DNA of 64,000 bases from contig DAOUMA010000005.1 of NCBI GenBank assembly GCA_034414555.1, positions 1-64,000 on the forward strand, in the 5' to 3' direction. Shown here in pieces: positions 17,370 through 25,183 of the stretch; position 1 is the first letter of the stretch; every line of letters begins with the position of its first letter. The translations under genes were made by a program, and so were the position numbers. The notes under the pieces were generated by a model that had not been told where the DNA came from, did not search any database, and saw only the letters and a list, made by a program, of their open reading frames with translations. The stretch is from CG2-30-46-19 sp034414555. GTDB lineage: Bacteria; Chloroflexota; Dehalococcoidia; GIF9; AB-539-J10.

Positions 17370-18014
17370 TTAAACGGTAACGGAACACTCTTTCCACCTT
17401 CGCTCGTGAGCTTCCTTTAATTGTTGAAAACGTGCCTGAAAGGGAGCAGAGGTTATAATATTTGTGCTCATAAGCAGAGCATCTTCGCCGTTTTGCGAGT
17501 AATAATGGGGGTGTCTTCCTATTGTTTGAAATTCATATTTTCGGTAAAGGGATTGAGCTGCCTCGTTGGAAACACGTACTTCTAAGCTGATTGTTTTGAT
17601 GTTTAGTTCGGTGGCAAGGTCAATAAGTGAGATAAGTAATCTCTCTCCTATTCCCCTGCGACGATAATTGCTCCTTACTCCAATGGCAGAGATGTGCCCT
17701 TCGTCGGGCATAATCCATAAGCCGGCAAAACCAAGGATATACTGTTCATTGTGGGCAGATTCACTGTGACGCTCATAGCTGAAAAGTCGTTTGTACCAGG
17801 GAATCTCGGGCATGATTTGCTTATTTACATTTGGTTCATACTTCTCTTCTGTACATGCTACAATGTAGCGAGCTAATGGGTTGTGAATCTCTCGGTGATA
17901 TGAGCTATAGGAGCGAAATAATTGCTCCTCCGAGAAAGCTTCCCGGTCTACCTCAGCTACCTGGCGAATATCTCTATTCTCTGCCAAACGGATGATATAT
18001 TGCTTTTTCTCCAT
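17370..18014 (-). CDS. GNAT-family N-acetyltransferase (RimI-like)
   Basis: A 214-residue GNAT protein. The acetyl-CoA loop is RSNYRRRGIGERLLISLID, preceded by EGHISAIGV and followed by LEVRVSNEAAQSLYRKYEF, the typical RimI-like end. An insertion of about 35 residues (around 55-90) separates the first helices from the core. RimI-type enzymes acetylate protein N-termini, but small-molecule substrates are also possible. It is convergent with SepCysS, with 8 bases between stop codons. Confidence 0.88.
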   Translation of the reverse strand: MEKKQYIIRLAENRDIRQVAEVDREAFSEEQLFRSYSSYHREIHNPLARYIVACTEEKYEPNVNKQIMPEIPWYKRLFSYERHSESAHNEQYILGFAGLWIMPDEGHISAIGVRSNYRRRGIGERLLISLIDLATELNIKTISLEVRVSNEAAQSLYRKYEFQTIGRHPHYYSQNGEDALLMSTNIITSAPFQARFQQLKEAHERRWKECSVTV

Positions 18015-18089
18015 CGTTTTTAATTCAACATAATTGATTGATACGGACTTATTATAAACTACCTTGATATAATGGTGAAGGGTGTAAAA

Positions 18090-19028
18090 ATGGGAAGCGA
18101 TTTATTAAACACCACCATTCAGTTAGCGCCGCATCATCCTGAAGGATTAACTTTGGCTAACCCGGTGATGACTGCTTCGGGCACTTTCGGTTATGGTGTG
18201 GAGTATAGTGAACTTATCGATATACAGAAGCTTGGGGCTATCGTATGCAAGGGAATCACTCTCAAGCCCAGGAATGGCAATCCTCAGCCACGGTTGATAG
18301 AAACAAAGTGTGGATTGCTTAATTCCGTGGGGTTGGAGAATATCGGTGTCGATGCCTTGATTAGAGATAAAGCGCCGGCATGGAAAGGCTGGCAGGTGCC
18401 TGTCATTGTTAATATCGCCGGGGAGACAATTGGCGAGTATGTTAGGGTGGCTGCTAAGTTAGAAGGTGTACCGGGGGTAAGTGGCATTGAGTTGAATATC
18501 AGCTGTCCTAACGTCCCAGCAGGTGGGATGGAATTTGGCCTGACTCCTGAAGCGGCAGCTCAGGTAACCTCAGCAGTTAAGGCTGTGACTACCTTGCCCC
18601 TCATCGTAAAATTAACTCCAAATGTGACTGATATTAAGGAAATTGCTCTGGCGGTAGAGGAAGCCAGGGCTGACGCAGTATGCTTGATCAACACGGTGAA
18701 GGCAATGGCAATAGATATAGACGAGAGGAAGCCTTCCCTGGGGAATATTACTGGCGGACTTTCTGGCCCTGCTATCAAGCCAATAGCCCTCTATATGGTG
18801 TACGAGGTAGCTAAGGTTGTCAGCATTCCGGTGATAGGTTGTGGTGGCATTACCTCCGCTGAGGATGCCCTGGAGTTCATCATGGCTGGTGCCAGCGCAA
18901 TCCAGGTTGGCACGGCTAATCTCACCAATCCTCGTGCTGGCCTTGAGGTATTGCAGGGAATAGAACGCTTTATGAAAGACGAGGGAATCGCAAGTCTAGT
19001 TGACATAATCGGTGTAGCGACAAAATGA
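18090..19028 (+). CDS. pyrD: Dihydroorotate dehydrogenase, class 1B type
   Basis: A 312-residue FMN enzyme oxidising dihydroorotate to orotate in pyrimidine synthesis. Features: ANPVMTASGTFGYG at the N-terminus, the substrate loop NSVGLENIG, the catalytic Cys in ELNISCPNV (class 1 enzymes use Cys) and the FMN-phosphate motifs GCGGITSAEDALEF and ASAIQVGTA. The start at 18090 has GAAGGG upstream; an ATG at 18072 would add six residues but sits inside a TATAAT string. Class 1B needs a PyrK partner, not seen here. The stop overlaps the next small ORF (ATGA). Confidence 0.94.
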   Translation: MGSDLLNTTIQLAPHHPEGLTLANPVMTASGTFGYGVEYSELIDIQKLGAIVCKGITLKPRNGNPQPRLIETKCGLLNSVGLENIGVDALIRDKAPAWKGWQVPVIVNIAGETIGEYVRVAAKLEGVPGVSGIELNISCPNVPAGGMEFGLTPEAAAQVTSAVKAVTTLPLIVKLTPNVTDIKEIALAVEEARADAVCLINTVKAMAIDIDERKPSLGNITGGLSGPAIKPIALYMVYEVAKVVSIPVIGCGGITSAEDALEFIMAGASAIQVGTANLTNPRAGLEVLQGIERFMKDEGIASLVDIIGVATK

Positions 19029-19174
19029 GCCATAAGGTCTGTAAATGGTATCCAGTTTGTCCTTTGAAATTTTACTACGAGCAGGGGAAATTGGATGAGA
19101 TAGGGATAAAAGTTATTGTATTGCAGGTTGGGAAAGGGGAAAAGATGGCTAACCAGGAAGGAGGTTCGAGATGA
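19025..19174 (+). CDS. 49-residue Cys-containing small ORF, coupled on both sides
   Basis: This ORF begins in an ATGA overlap with pyrD and ends in an overlap with the ATG of the next gene. The start, CKWYPVCPLKFYYEQGKLD, resembles a small conserved motif CKWxPVCPMKxFYExGxLD known from short bacterial and archaeal proteins. After about residue 30 the similarity is lost, while the +1 frame there reads LLYCRLGKGKRW with another Cys, so a frameshift may have truncated it. No function is assigned. Confidence 0.5.
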   Translation: MSHKVCKWYPVCPLKFYYEQGKLDEIGIKVIVLQVGKGEKMANQEGGSR

Positions 19175-20313
19175 AAATTGTTTTGCTTGGGGTAGGGGGG
19201 ATGGGAGAGCTTGCCCTGAAGGACTTGGTCAGCAGCCACGTTAAACAAATCGTTATCGCCGACTACGATAGGGGCAAAGCTGAATCCCTGGCGAAAGCCT
19301 ATAAGACTCGAGAGGTGCAAATCTCAGCGGAGTTCGTAGATGCCAATGACCGTGCTTCTTTAACGAAGGTGATGCAGGGTGCTAATGTTGTAGCCAGCGC
19401 TATTGGTCCATTCAGCGAATATGGGGTTAAAGTCCTTAAGGCAGCAATAGAAGCTAGAGTGGACTTTGTGGATATCTGTGATGACCCTCAGCCAACAATT
19501 GATGAGCTTAATTTACACAACGAGGCTAAGCAAGCTGACATAACTGCAATAATCGGCATGGGCAATAATCCCGGGGTAGGAAATTTGTGTGCCAAATACG
19601 GGGCGCAGAAGCTGGATGAAGTTGAGGAAATCAAGCTTATCTGGGTTCATCCCGCTATTTCTCGAACGGGAGGCGCTGCCACCCTACATGCCATTGGTGC
19701 CTTTTCTGGGGATGTGCCTTCCTATCGGCAGGGACACTGGGTTGATGTGCCTGCTGGTTCAGAAAAAGAAGTAATCGACTTTCCTGAACCTGTGGGCAAA
19801 GTTGAGGTGTTTCACTCGGGGCATCCCGAGCCACTAACCATACCCAGATATATCTCGGTCAAGAATGTGTCCTGTAAGGGAGGTATCGTTCCAGTATGGG
19901 CCGGCCAGGAATTTATAAGGTTTCTCTCCTATGGGCTGGGGGATACTGAGCCTATTAAAGTGAGAGGAGTTCCGGTAGTGCCCCGCGAGTTCACCGTTTC
20001 TCTCCTGGAATCTCTGCTTCACAGAATAGGCAAGGACATGATTGGCGGGGAACAGCTTACCAAGGTATCACGGGTAATCGTGACGGGTAAGAAGGGGGGC
20101 AGGGTAACAAGCTATACTTATGACAGGATAGGTAATGATTGGGAAGCGGGGATAGCGTTAGCCATCGGGGCTCAGATGGTCGCCAGCGGCGGTATCACAG
20201 AGAAAGGCGTGTTCGCACCGGAGGGCTGCATTGAGCCACAGGTATTCTTCGAGGAGCTAAAGAAAAGGGGATTGAGAATCTCGGAGAAGATGATAGAAGA
20301 ACATGACCTATAG
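19171..20313 (+). CDS. Saccharopine dehydrogenase-like NAD(P)-binding protein
   Basis: A 380-residue protein with an N-terminal Rossmann fold (VLLGVGGMGELALKDLV) and the saccharopine-dehydrogenase layout: ASAIGPFSEYGVKVLKAAIE, DFVDICDDPQPT, and GMGNNPGVGNLCAKY. Members include saccharopine reductase, carboxynorspermidine dehydrogenase and many uncharacterised oxidoreductases. A GGAGG site lies just before the ATG, inside the small ORF. Partner gene for lysine or polyamine synthesis is not seen nearby, so the substrate is open. Confidence 0.85.
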   Translation: MKIVLLGVGGMGELALKDLVSSHVKQIVIADYDRGKAESLAKAYKTREVQISAEFVDANDRASLTKVMQGANVVASAIGPFSEYGVKVLKAAIEARVDFVDICDDPQPTIDELNLHNEAKQADITAIIGMGNNPGVGNLCAKYGAQKLDEVEEIKLIWVHPAISRTGGAATLHAIGAFSGDVPSYRQGHWVDVPAGSEKEVIDFPEPVGKVEVFHSGHPEPLTIPRYISVKNVSCKGGIVPVWAGQEFIRFLSYGLGDTEPIKVRGVPVVPREFTVSLLESLLHRIGKDMIGGEQLTKVSRVIVTGKKGGRVTSYTYDRIGNDWEAGIALAIGAQMVASGGITEKGVFAPEGCIEPQVFFEELKKRGLRISEKMIEEHDL

Positions 20314-20358
20314 GCTGGTTCACCAGCCTAGAATTCATGTCTCAACGACTATCAGTCT

Positions 20359-22011
20359 TTAGCTGCCTTGATAAATGTCCTTGAATTGATTCCTTATATC
20401 CTTCTTCAAGACCTTCCCTGAGGGGTTCTTGGGAATTTCATCCAGCACAACGACCTTCTTGGGCACTTTATACCCCGCAAGGTTTTGCTTGCAGAACTGG
20501 ATGATTTCTTCCTCGGTGATGCTCTCGTTCGGTTTAGCGACCACAAACGCGGTAACTGCCTCCATCCACCTCGGATGGGAAAGACCCACTATAGCGACAT
20601 CAGCAACTTTGGGATGGTCGAATATCAGTGATTCCACCTCAACGGTAGAGACATTTTCTCCTCCACTCTTCACGACGTCCTTCTTTCTATCGACGAAGTA
20701 GAAGTGATGTTCCTCATCCATTATGGCGAGGTCACCGGTATGGAGCCAGCCTCCTTTGAAAATCTCCCTGGTCTTTTTTGGCTCCTTGTAATATCCCAGC
20801 ATCACAGAGGGACTCCTGGCGACCATTTCCCCGACGGTTCCCGGCGGAACCTCGTTGCCGTTTTCATCCACTATTTTCATCTCCACCATATTATGAGGCT
20901 GTCCGATTGGCTCTGCTCCTCCGAATCTTTCCTCGGCTTCCTTAAACTTCCTGAGCACGTCAGGGTATTGCAGCAATGTTCCCAGGGGTGTCAATTCCGA
21001 TTGCCCGTAGTAATTCATCCAGTAGACATTGGGCAGTATTTCAACCAGCCTCCTCATGGATGCTCCGGCGATAGGAGCGCCAAAGAGGATAACCCTTCTC
21101 ACTGAGGCGAAGGACTTTCTCATGAACTCTTCTATATTCGGTATAGGGAGCTTCAGGATGTTGGTAAAGACAGTGGGGGGATAGACCAGGTAGGTAACTT
21201 TCTCGTTCTGAACCAATTGCAGTATCTCTGCAGGACTGGGCTCATGGTGCATGATAACCTTCACCTGAATGGACAAAGTGGCCAGGAACAAGTTCACCCC
21301 GGCAACATGATAAAGGGGTATCGAGTCTATCATGCACTCATCCGGCATCCATGCCACTGCACTGAGGTCATCACGCTGGCTCAAGAAAGTGGAATGCCAA
21401 TTACTGTGGGTATTCATGACGCCTTTAGGCATCGCTTCAGTCCCCGAGGTATACATCAAGGTCATGACATCATCGCCATTGACCTCAAAATACGGCTCGT
21501 CATCGGAATATTTTTCTGAGCATAGCTGGTTGAAATCAAGCCATCGCTCAGGCAATTGCTTCTTACTGGCAAGATTTATCATGATGTAATGTTTCACGCT
21601 GGGCATATCCTGCTGCAATTTTATTATATCGTCTGCCAGCTCGTCTTCCACGATGAAAGCAACAGGTTCAGCATGATTTATTAGTTCGGTAATTTCCTTT
21701 CCCCTGAGGGCGAAGTTTAGCGGTGTTATCCAGGCCCCCATCTTTGCTAAGGCACACAAATAGATGGCGTATTGGGAACAATTATGTGAGATGATAGCAA
21801 CCCTGTCTCCTTTCTTGATTCCAAGCTTGGTTAAAGCATTGGTAAACCTGTTTACTTTCTGGTTGAGCTCTTCGAAAGTTAGACGAGTTGTGACTGTGCC
21901 TTTATAGCTGTAGACTAATGCTTCTTTCTTGGCAGATACTTGTGCGCTTCGCCGGAGCATATCCCCAATACACATCCTCCGCATGACATTCGACTGTAAT
22001 GCCTGGTCCAT
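20359..22011 (-). CDS. AMP-forming acyl-CoA ligase
   Basis: A 550-residue ANL-superfamily ligase. The P-loop is MYTSGTEAMPKGVMNTH, the adenine-binding motif YYGQSE, the hinge GWLHTGDLAIMDEEHHFYFVDRKKD and the catalytic lysine region PKNPSGKVLKKDIR. It would form an acyl-CoA from a carboxylic acid, ATP and CoA. It resembles long- or medium-chain fatty acyl-CoA ligases. It is divergent from a second ligase starting at 22170, with about 160 bases between. Confidence 0.9.
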   Translation of the reverse strand: MDQALQSNVMRRMCIGDMLRRSAQVSAKKEALVYSYKGTVTTRLTFEELNQKVNRFTNALTKLGIKKGDRVAIISHNCSQYAIYLCALAKMGAWITPLNFALRGKEITELINHAEPVAFIVEDELADDIIKLQQDMPSVKHYIMINLASKKQLPERWLDFNQLCSEKYSDDEPYFEVNGDDVMTLMYTSGTEAMPKGVMNTHSNWHSTFLSQRDDLSAVAWMPDECMIDSIPLYHVAGVNLFLATLSIQVKVIMHHEPSPAEILQLVQNEKVTYLVYPPTVFTNILKLPIPNIEEFMRKSFASVRRVILFGAPIAGASMRRLVEILPNVYWMNYYGQSELTPLGTLLQYPDVLRKFKEAEERFGGAEPIGQPHNMVEMKIVDENGNEVPPGTVGEMVARSPSVMLGYYKEPKKTREIFKGGWLHTGDLAIMDEEHHFYFVDRKKDVVKSGGENVSTVEVESLIFDHPKVADVAIVGLSHPRWMEAVTAFVVAKPNESITEEEIIQFCKQNLAGYKVPKKVVVLDEIPKNPSGKVLKKDIRNQFKDIYQGS

Positions 22012-22169
22012 TCGAACACCTCCTTTTTTTCTTCAGTAAAAAATTTTCCTGCTAATTATATTACTTATGACTTCATCTTGACAAGGTTGTCGAGGCTTGG
22101 GCATTGCTTTTTAAGTATTTATAACATAAAATATTTTCCGAAATAAACTAAGAGGAGGAAAGGTAAAAA

Positions 22170-23672
22170 ATGAATGTGGGGCGATTGATAAAAGACAACA
22201 TTAACGACTATGGTGAGTATCCGTTTTTGACCTTCGAAGACAAGGAATATTCCAATATTGAAATTGACCGTTGGTCAAACAAAGTTGGCAATGCACTTAA
22301 GAGCCTCGGTGTGAAAAGAGGTGATAGGGTTGTCATTCAGCTACCCAACTGCCCTGAAGTTGTGGTCAGCTTTATCGGAATATTCAAAGTTGGCGCTGTG
22401 GTTATTCCCCTCAGCTTCCTCTACACCGCTGAGGAAACGGCATATATCTACCAGGATTCCACCCCAGTTGTGGTAATAAGTGCTGCAGAGTTTATGGAAA
22501 AGGTCTCCCGCGGCAAGGCAGAAGCACCGAGCATAAAGCATGTAATCTCGGTTGACAAAGCCCCGGACACACTGTTATTTCGAGACATAGTGGATAAAAG
22601 CTCGGACAAATTGAAGATGGAAGATACCGCCGATGATGAATTAGCAGCACTGGTTTACACCGCTGGGACTACCGGAAAACCTAAGGGAGTTATGATCTCC
22701 CACCAGGCTTTGTATGCTTGTGCTGAGGGGCAAGGTGAAACCCTCAGGGGACCAGTCATGCCCGGCGATGTGATGTTAAGCTCGCTCCCCCTTTCTCATA
22801 TCTATGGAATGGGAACAATGGGTGCCTTTCTCTACGGTGGCGATAGATGGGTGCTGGTCAGGTGGTTCGACACCGATCTCATTTTTGCAGCGATACAGAA
22901 ACATAGGGCAAAGCTCACAACACAAGTGCCTACTATGTTTGTTATGCAAAACCTATATCCTGCGCCCAAGAAATATGACCTCTCCTCGATGAAGTTCTGG
23001 ATTTCTGGCTCTGCTCCATTGGACGAGGAAACCAGAAAGGAGTTCGAGTCTAAATATCCCGGTAAGGTATACCAGGGTTGGGGATTAACCGAGGCGACCG
23101 CCCCTAATTCCTGTTGCCCGTTTGATAGACCGTATAAGCCAGGCTCCATAGGTAAGCCACTGAGTGGTAAGATGAGAGTGGTGGGCGAAGATGGCAAACA
23201 ACTCAAGGTTGGTGAAGTAGGGGAGATAGTGGTGGGGGGACCTGTGGTGATGCAGGGGTACTGGAACAAGCCCCAGGAAACTGAGGAAGCATTGCAACGG
23301 GGCTGGCTTCGCACTGGAGATATGGGGTATATGGATGAAGATGGATATTACTTCATCGTAGAGCGGAAGAAGAATATGATAATAAAGGCCGGGGAAAATA
23401 TCTTCCCTCGCGAGATTGAGGAAGTTATCTATCAACATCCTAAAGTCTCTGAGGCAGCCGTTGCTGGCGTTCCGGATAAGAAATATGGCGAGGAGCTCAA
23501 GGCTTTTATCGTGTTGAAACCCGGTGAGAAAGCCACCGAGCAAGAGATAATCGATTTTTGCAGAGGAAAGCTCACCAGCTTTAAGACGCCAAAATATGTT
23601 CAGTTCCTTGATGCTCTTCCCAAGAACATCATGGGAAAGATATTGTATAAAGACCTGCGAAAAATGGGCTGA
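22170..23672 (+). CDS. AMP-forming long-chain-type acyl-CoA ligase
   Basis: A 500-residue ANL ligase with a full motif set: VYTAGTTGKPKGVMISHQAL, YQGWGLTEATA, GWLRTGDMGYMDEDGYYFIVERKKNMI and the C-terminal lysine in PKNIMGKILYKDLR. GGAGGAAAGG precedes the ATG. A hairpin terminator follows at 23704. It is the third such ligase in the window; their sequences differ too much to be recent duplicates. Confidence 0.92.
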   Translation: MNVGRLIKDNINDYGEYPFLTFEDKEYSNIEIDRWSNKVGNALKSLGVKRGDRVVIQLPNCPEVVVSFIGIFKVGAVVIPLSFLYTAEETAYIYQDSTPVVVISAAEFMEKVSRGKAEAPSIKHVISVDKAPDTLLFRDIVDKSSDKLKMEDTADDELAALVYTAGTTGKPKGVMISHQALYACAEGQGETLRGPVMPGDVMLSSLPLSHIYGMGTMGAFLYGGDRWVLVRWFDTDLIFAAIQKHRAKLTTQVPTMFVMQNLYPAPKKYDLSSMKFWISGSAPLDEETRKEFESKYPGKVYQGWGLTEATAPNSCCPFDRPYKPGSIGKPLSGKMRVVGEDGKQLKVGEVGEIVVGGPVVMQGYWNKPQETEEALQRGWLRTGDMGYMDEDGYYFIVERKKNMIIKAGENIFPREIEEVIYQHPKVSEAAVAGVPDKKYGEELKAFIVLKPGEKATEQEIIDFCRGKLTSFKTPKYVQFLDALPKNIMGKILYKDLRKMG

Positions 23673-23703
23673 ATTTGCCCTGTAGCACTGCTAGAGAGAT
23701 TCA

Positions 23704-23750
23704 CCCCATTGGACTTTCCTTGACGGTAGGGTCTCAGTCCAGTGGGGTTT
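23704..23750 (+). terminator. Rho-independent terminator after the acyl-CoA ligase
   Basis: CCCCATTGGACT (23704-23715) pairs with AGTCCAGTGGGG (23736-23747), a 12-base stem with one G-T pair, followed by a short T run. It lies 32 bases after the ligase stop codon. Confidence 0.7.
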
Positions 23751-23913
23751 GTCAGGCGAGTAAATGGTAAATTCTTAACTTACCGCTCATTTTGCTTCCC
23801 TCCTTAGTTAGATTAATTTACTTAAAGGCATTTATACTCGGTAAAAATCGCTCACTTTATCGCTAGCAACTATTGACAAAACCAGCATCTTGTCTATAGA
23901 CTTGTCTAGGGTT

Positions 23914-24291
23914 ATGGCAAATCAGAGTTTGACAATAACACAGGCAGCCCGGTCAATGGGGGTATCCACCAGGACAGTCAGACGGTATATTAAGAGTGGC
24001 AAGCTCAATGCTCAATTTATCCAGGGGAATCATGGCGGCGAATTCAGGATATCCGCAATACCACCTGAGCTAATCAAGGGAAAGACCCTGGACAAAGAAC
24101 GTGGACGGACCATGGACACCCTTCAAGGGTTACTACATGAGTTACAGCAGCAAAATTTACAGCTTGCGGCTCAGCTCGGAGCTGCCAGCGAGAGAATCCG
24201 CGCCCTGGAAAATCAAGTTAAATTGCTCACCGCCGGTAAACAACCCTGGTGGCGAAGGCTATTTAAACGCTCCCCCAAAATGTCTCCTTAA
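23914..24291 (+). CDS. Helix-turn-helix (MerR/excisionase-like) DNA-binding protein with coiled coil
   Basis: A 125-residue protein. Residues 1-60 form an excisionase/MerR-type winged helix: LTITQAARSMGVSTRTVRRY, then IKSGKLNAQFIQGNHGGEFRIS. Residues about 65-108 are a coiled coil (LQGLLHELQQQNLQLAAQLG) and the C-terminus is basic (KQPWWRRLFKRS), suggesting dimerisation and DNA or membrane contact. A TTG at 23890 is an alternative start. This architecture is frequent on plasmids and integrated elements, and tRNA genes follow downstream, but no integrase is nearby. Target unknown. Confidence 0.75.
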   Translation: MANQSLTITQAARSMGVSTRTVRRYIKSGKLNAQFIQGNHGGEFRISAIPPELIKGKTLDKERGRTMDTLQGLLHELQQQNLQLAAQLGAASERIRALENQVKLLTAGKQPWWRRLFKRSPKMSP

Positions 24292-24605
24292 AAAGGCTCC
24301 ACAGCGAACGAGCACCCGTCAGCGGCTTTACTACCTCACTTCGACTTAGAACACTCACCCAGCTGTTGCAATTGCAGACCACCATCATTTTTTTTCTCAA
24401 ACCAACGCGCTTCAGAATTGCTAGCACAGTGCAATTTTTAAGGGGGAAGTCAGGGGATTGGCTAATACTCTGGCCTGGCGTAACGCTTGATATCTGTAGG
24501 GATGTGATGACTGGACTTCGGGAAGCAGCGGCTTCGTGTTTTGATGCGCTGCCTGAGGAAAAAGCTCAGCCGGAAGATGTTAGCCGAAGATGACGATTCA
24601 AATAG
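24292..24605. other. Gap with no recognised gene
   Basis: An open frame over 24366-24593 gives 75 residues with SGDWLILWPGVTLDICRDVM, which I cannot place in a family and which has no ribosome site. It may be decayed sequence between the DNA-binding protein and the tRNA genes. Confidence 0.35.
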
Positions 24606-24679
24606 CGCGCCTAGAGGGATTTGAACCCACGACCCCCGGTTCCGAAGACCGGTGCTCTGTTCCGCTGAGCTATAGGCGC
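24606..24679 (-). tRNA. tRNA-Arg (anticodon UCG)
   Basis: A 74-base cloverleaf on the minus strand: acceptor GCGCCTA/TAGGCGC, D arm GCTC/GAGC, anticodon stem CCGGT/ACCGG with loop CTTCGGA (anticodon TCG), T arm GTGGG/CCCTC with loop TTCAAAT, discriminator G. CCA is not encoded. Confidence 0.93.
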
Positions 24680-24691
24680 ATAATTAAGAAG

Positions 24692-24764
24692 GGTGAACGG
24701 TGGGATTTGAACCCACGATCTCCAGGGCCACAACCTGGCGCCTTAACCACTGGGCTACGCTCAC
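24692..24764 (-). tRNA. tRNA-His (anticodon GUG)
   Basis: A 73-base cloverleaf on the minus strand: acceptor GTGAGCG/CGTTCAC, anticodon stem CCAGG/CCTGG with loop TTGTGGC (anticodon GTG), T arm GTGGG/CCCAC. The discriminator is C, and the base before position 1 (24765) encodes the extra G(-1) that marks tRNA-His. It sits 12 bases from tRNA-Arg and is likely co-transcribed with it. Confidence 0.95.
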
Positions 24765-24817
24765 CACAAACATAAATATTATACCGACAATCATCATCCC
24801 TTTCAATTGCCTGTACT

Positions 24818-24910
24818 GAGATTGTTTAGCAGCCTATCCCCTGACCCCTTCCCTTGCTAAGAGAAGGGGAGTGTAGGTAAGAGAAGGGGTGAGGTTAGTA
24901 AACACTCTCT
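24818..24910. repeat. MITE-like repeat, copy A
   Basis: A 93-base element with imperfect terminal inverted repeats: GAGATTGTTTAGCAGCC at the left and GGTTAGTAAACACTCTCT at the right. The inside holds CCCTTCCCTTGCTAAG, its partial inverse AGAAGGGGAG, and GTGTAGGTAAGAGA. A longer copy with the same ends lies at 46436-46590. No coding capacity. Confidence 0.8.
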
Positions 24911-24916
24911 GTATTG

Positions 24917-24935
24917 GTTCATATGATTAGTGACA
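24917..24935. repeat. Short repeat shared with 12655-12673
   Basis: GTTCATATGATTAGTGACAC, one base longer than the copy at 12655. It directly follows the MITE-like copy A, in gene-free sequence beside tRNA genes. Confidence 0.4.
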
Positions 24936-24973
24936 CTAGCTCATCTCTTGTCATTTGTAAGGCATACCTCCGT

Positions 24974-25036
24974 GTCGTTGCGAGGCACAAAGTGCCGAGG
25001 CAATCTAATGACACCGGAGGTAGCTTGCAATGACGG
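24974..25036. repeat. Dispersed palindromic repeat (TTGCGAGGCAC...GCAATCT type)
   Basis: GTCGTTGCGAGGCAC, a GTGCC inverse arm, GAGGCAATCT, and after a variable middle GCTTGCAATGACG, which is the inverse of the left end. Similar strings occur at 30183, 41356, 46372 and 46620. The stretch 24766-25183 otherwise has no gene. Confidence 0.65.
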
Positions 25037-25183
25037 AGGGGTTATTCCTCGGTGGCATGAGGATATAAAAAATGTTATCCTCTGAGTAAACTAATTTCCT
25101 GGGCCGCTCTTTATTATTTTTGGACAGCGTTGTAGTATTATATTCGTTTAAGGCAAAAATAAATGATTTGGTGGAATAGCTAA

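Noticed and set aside
24366..24593. 75-residue open frame upstream of tRNA-Arg
   Set aside because: No ribosome site and no recognisable domain.
24818..25040. CRISPR array, because several repeats stand close together
   Set aside because: The repeats differ from each other, are not evenly spaced and have no cas genes near.
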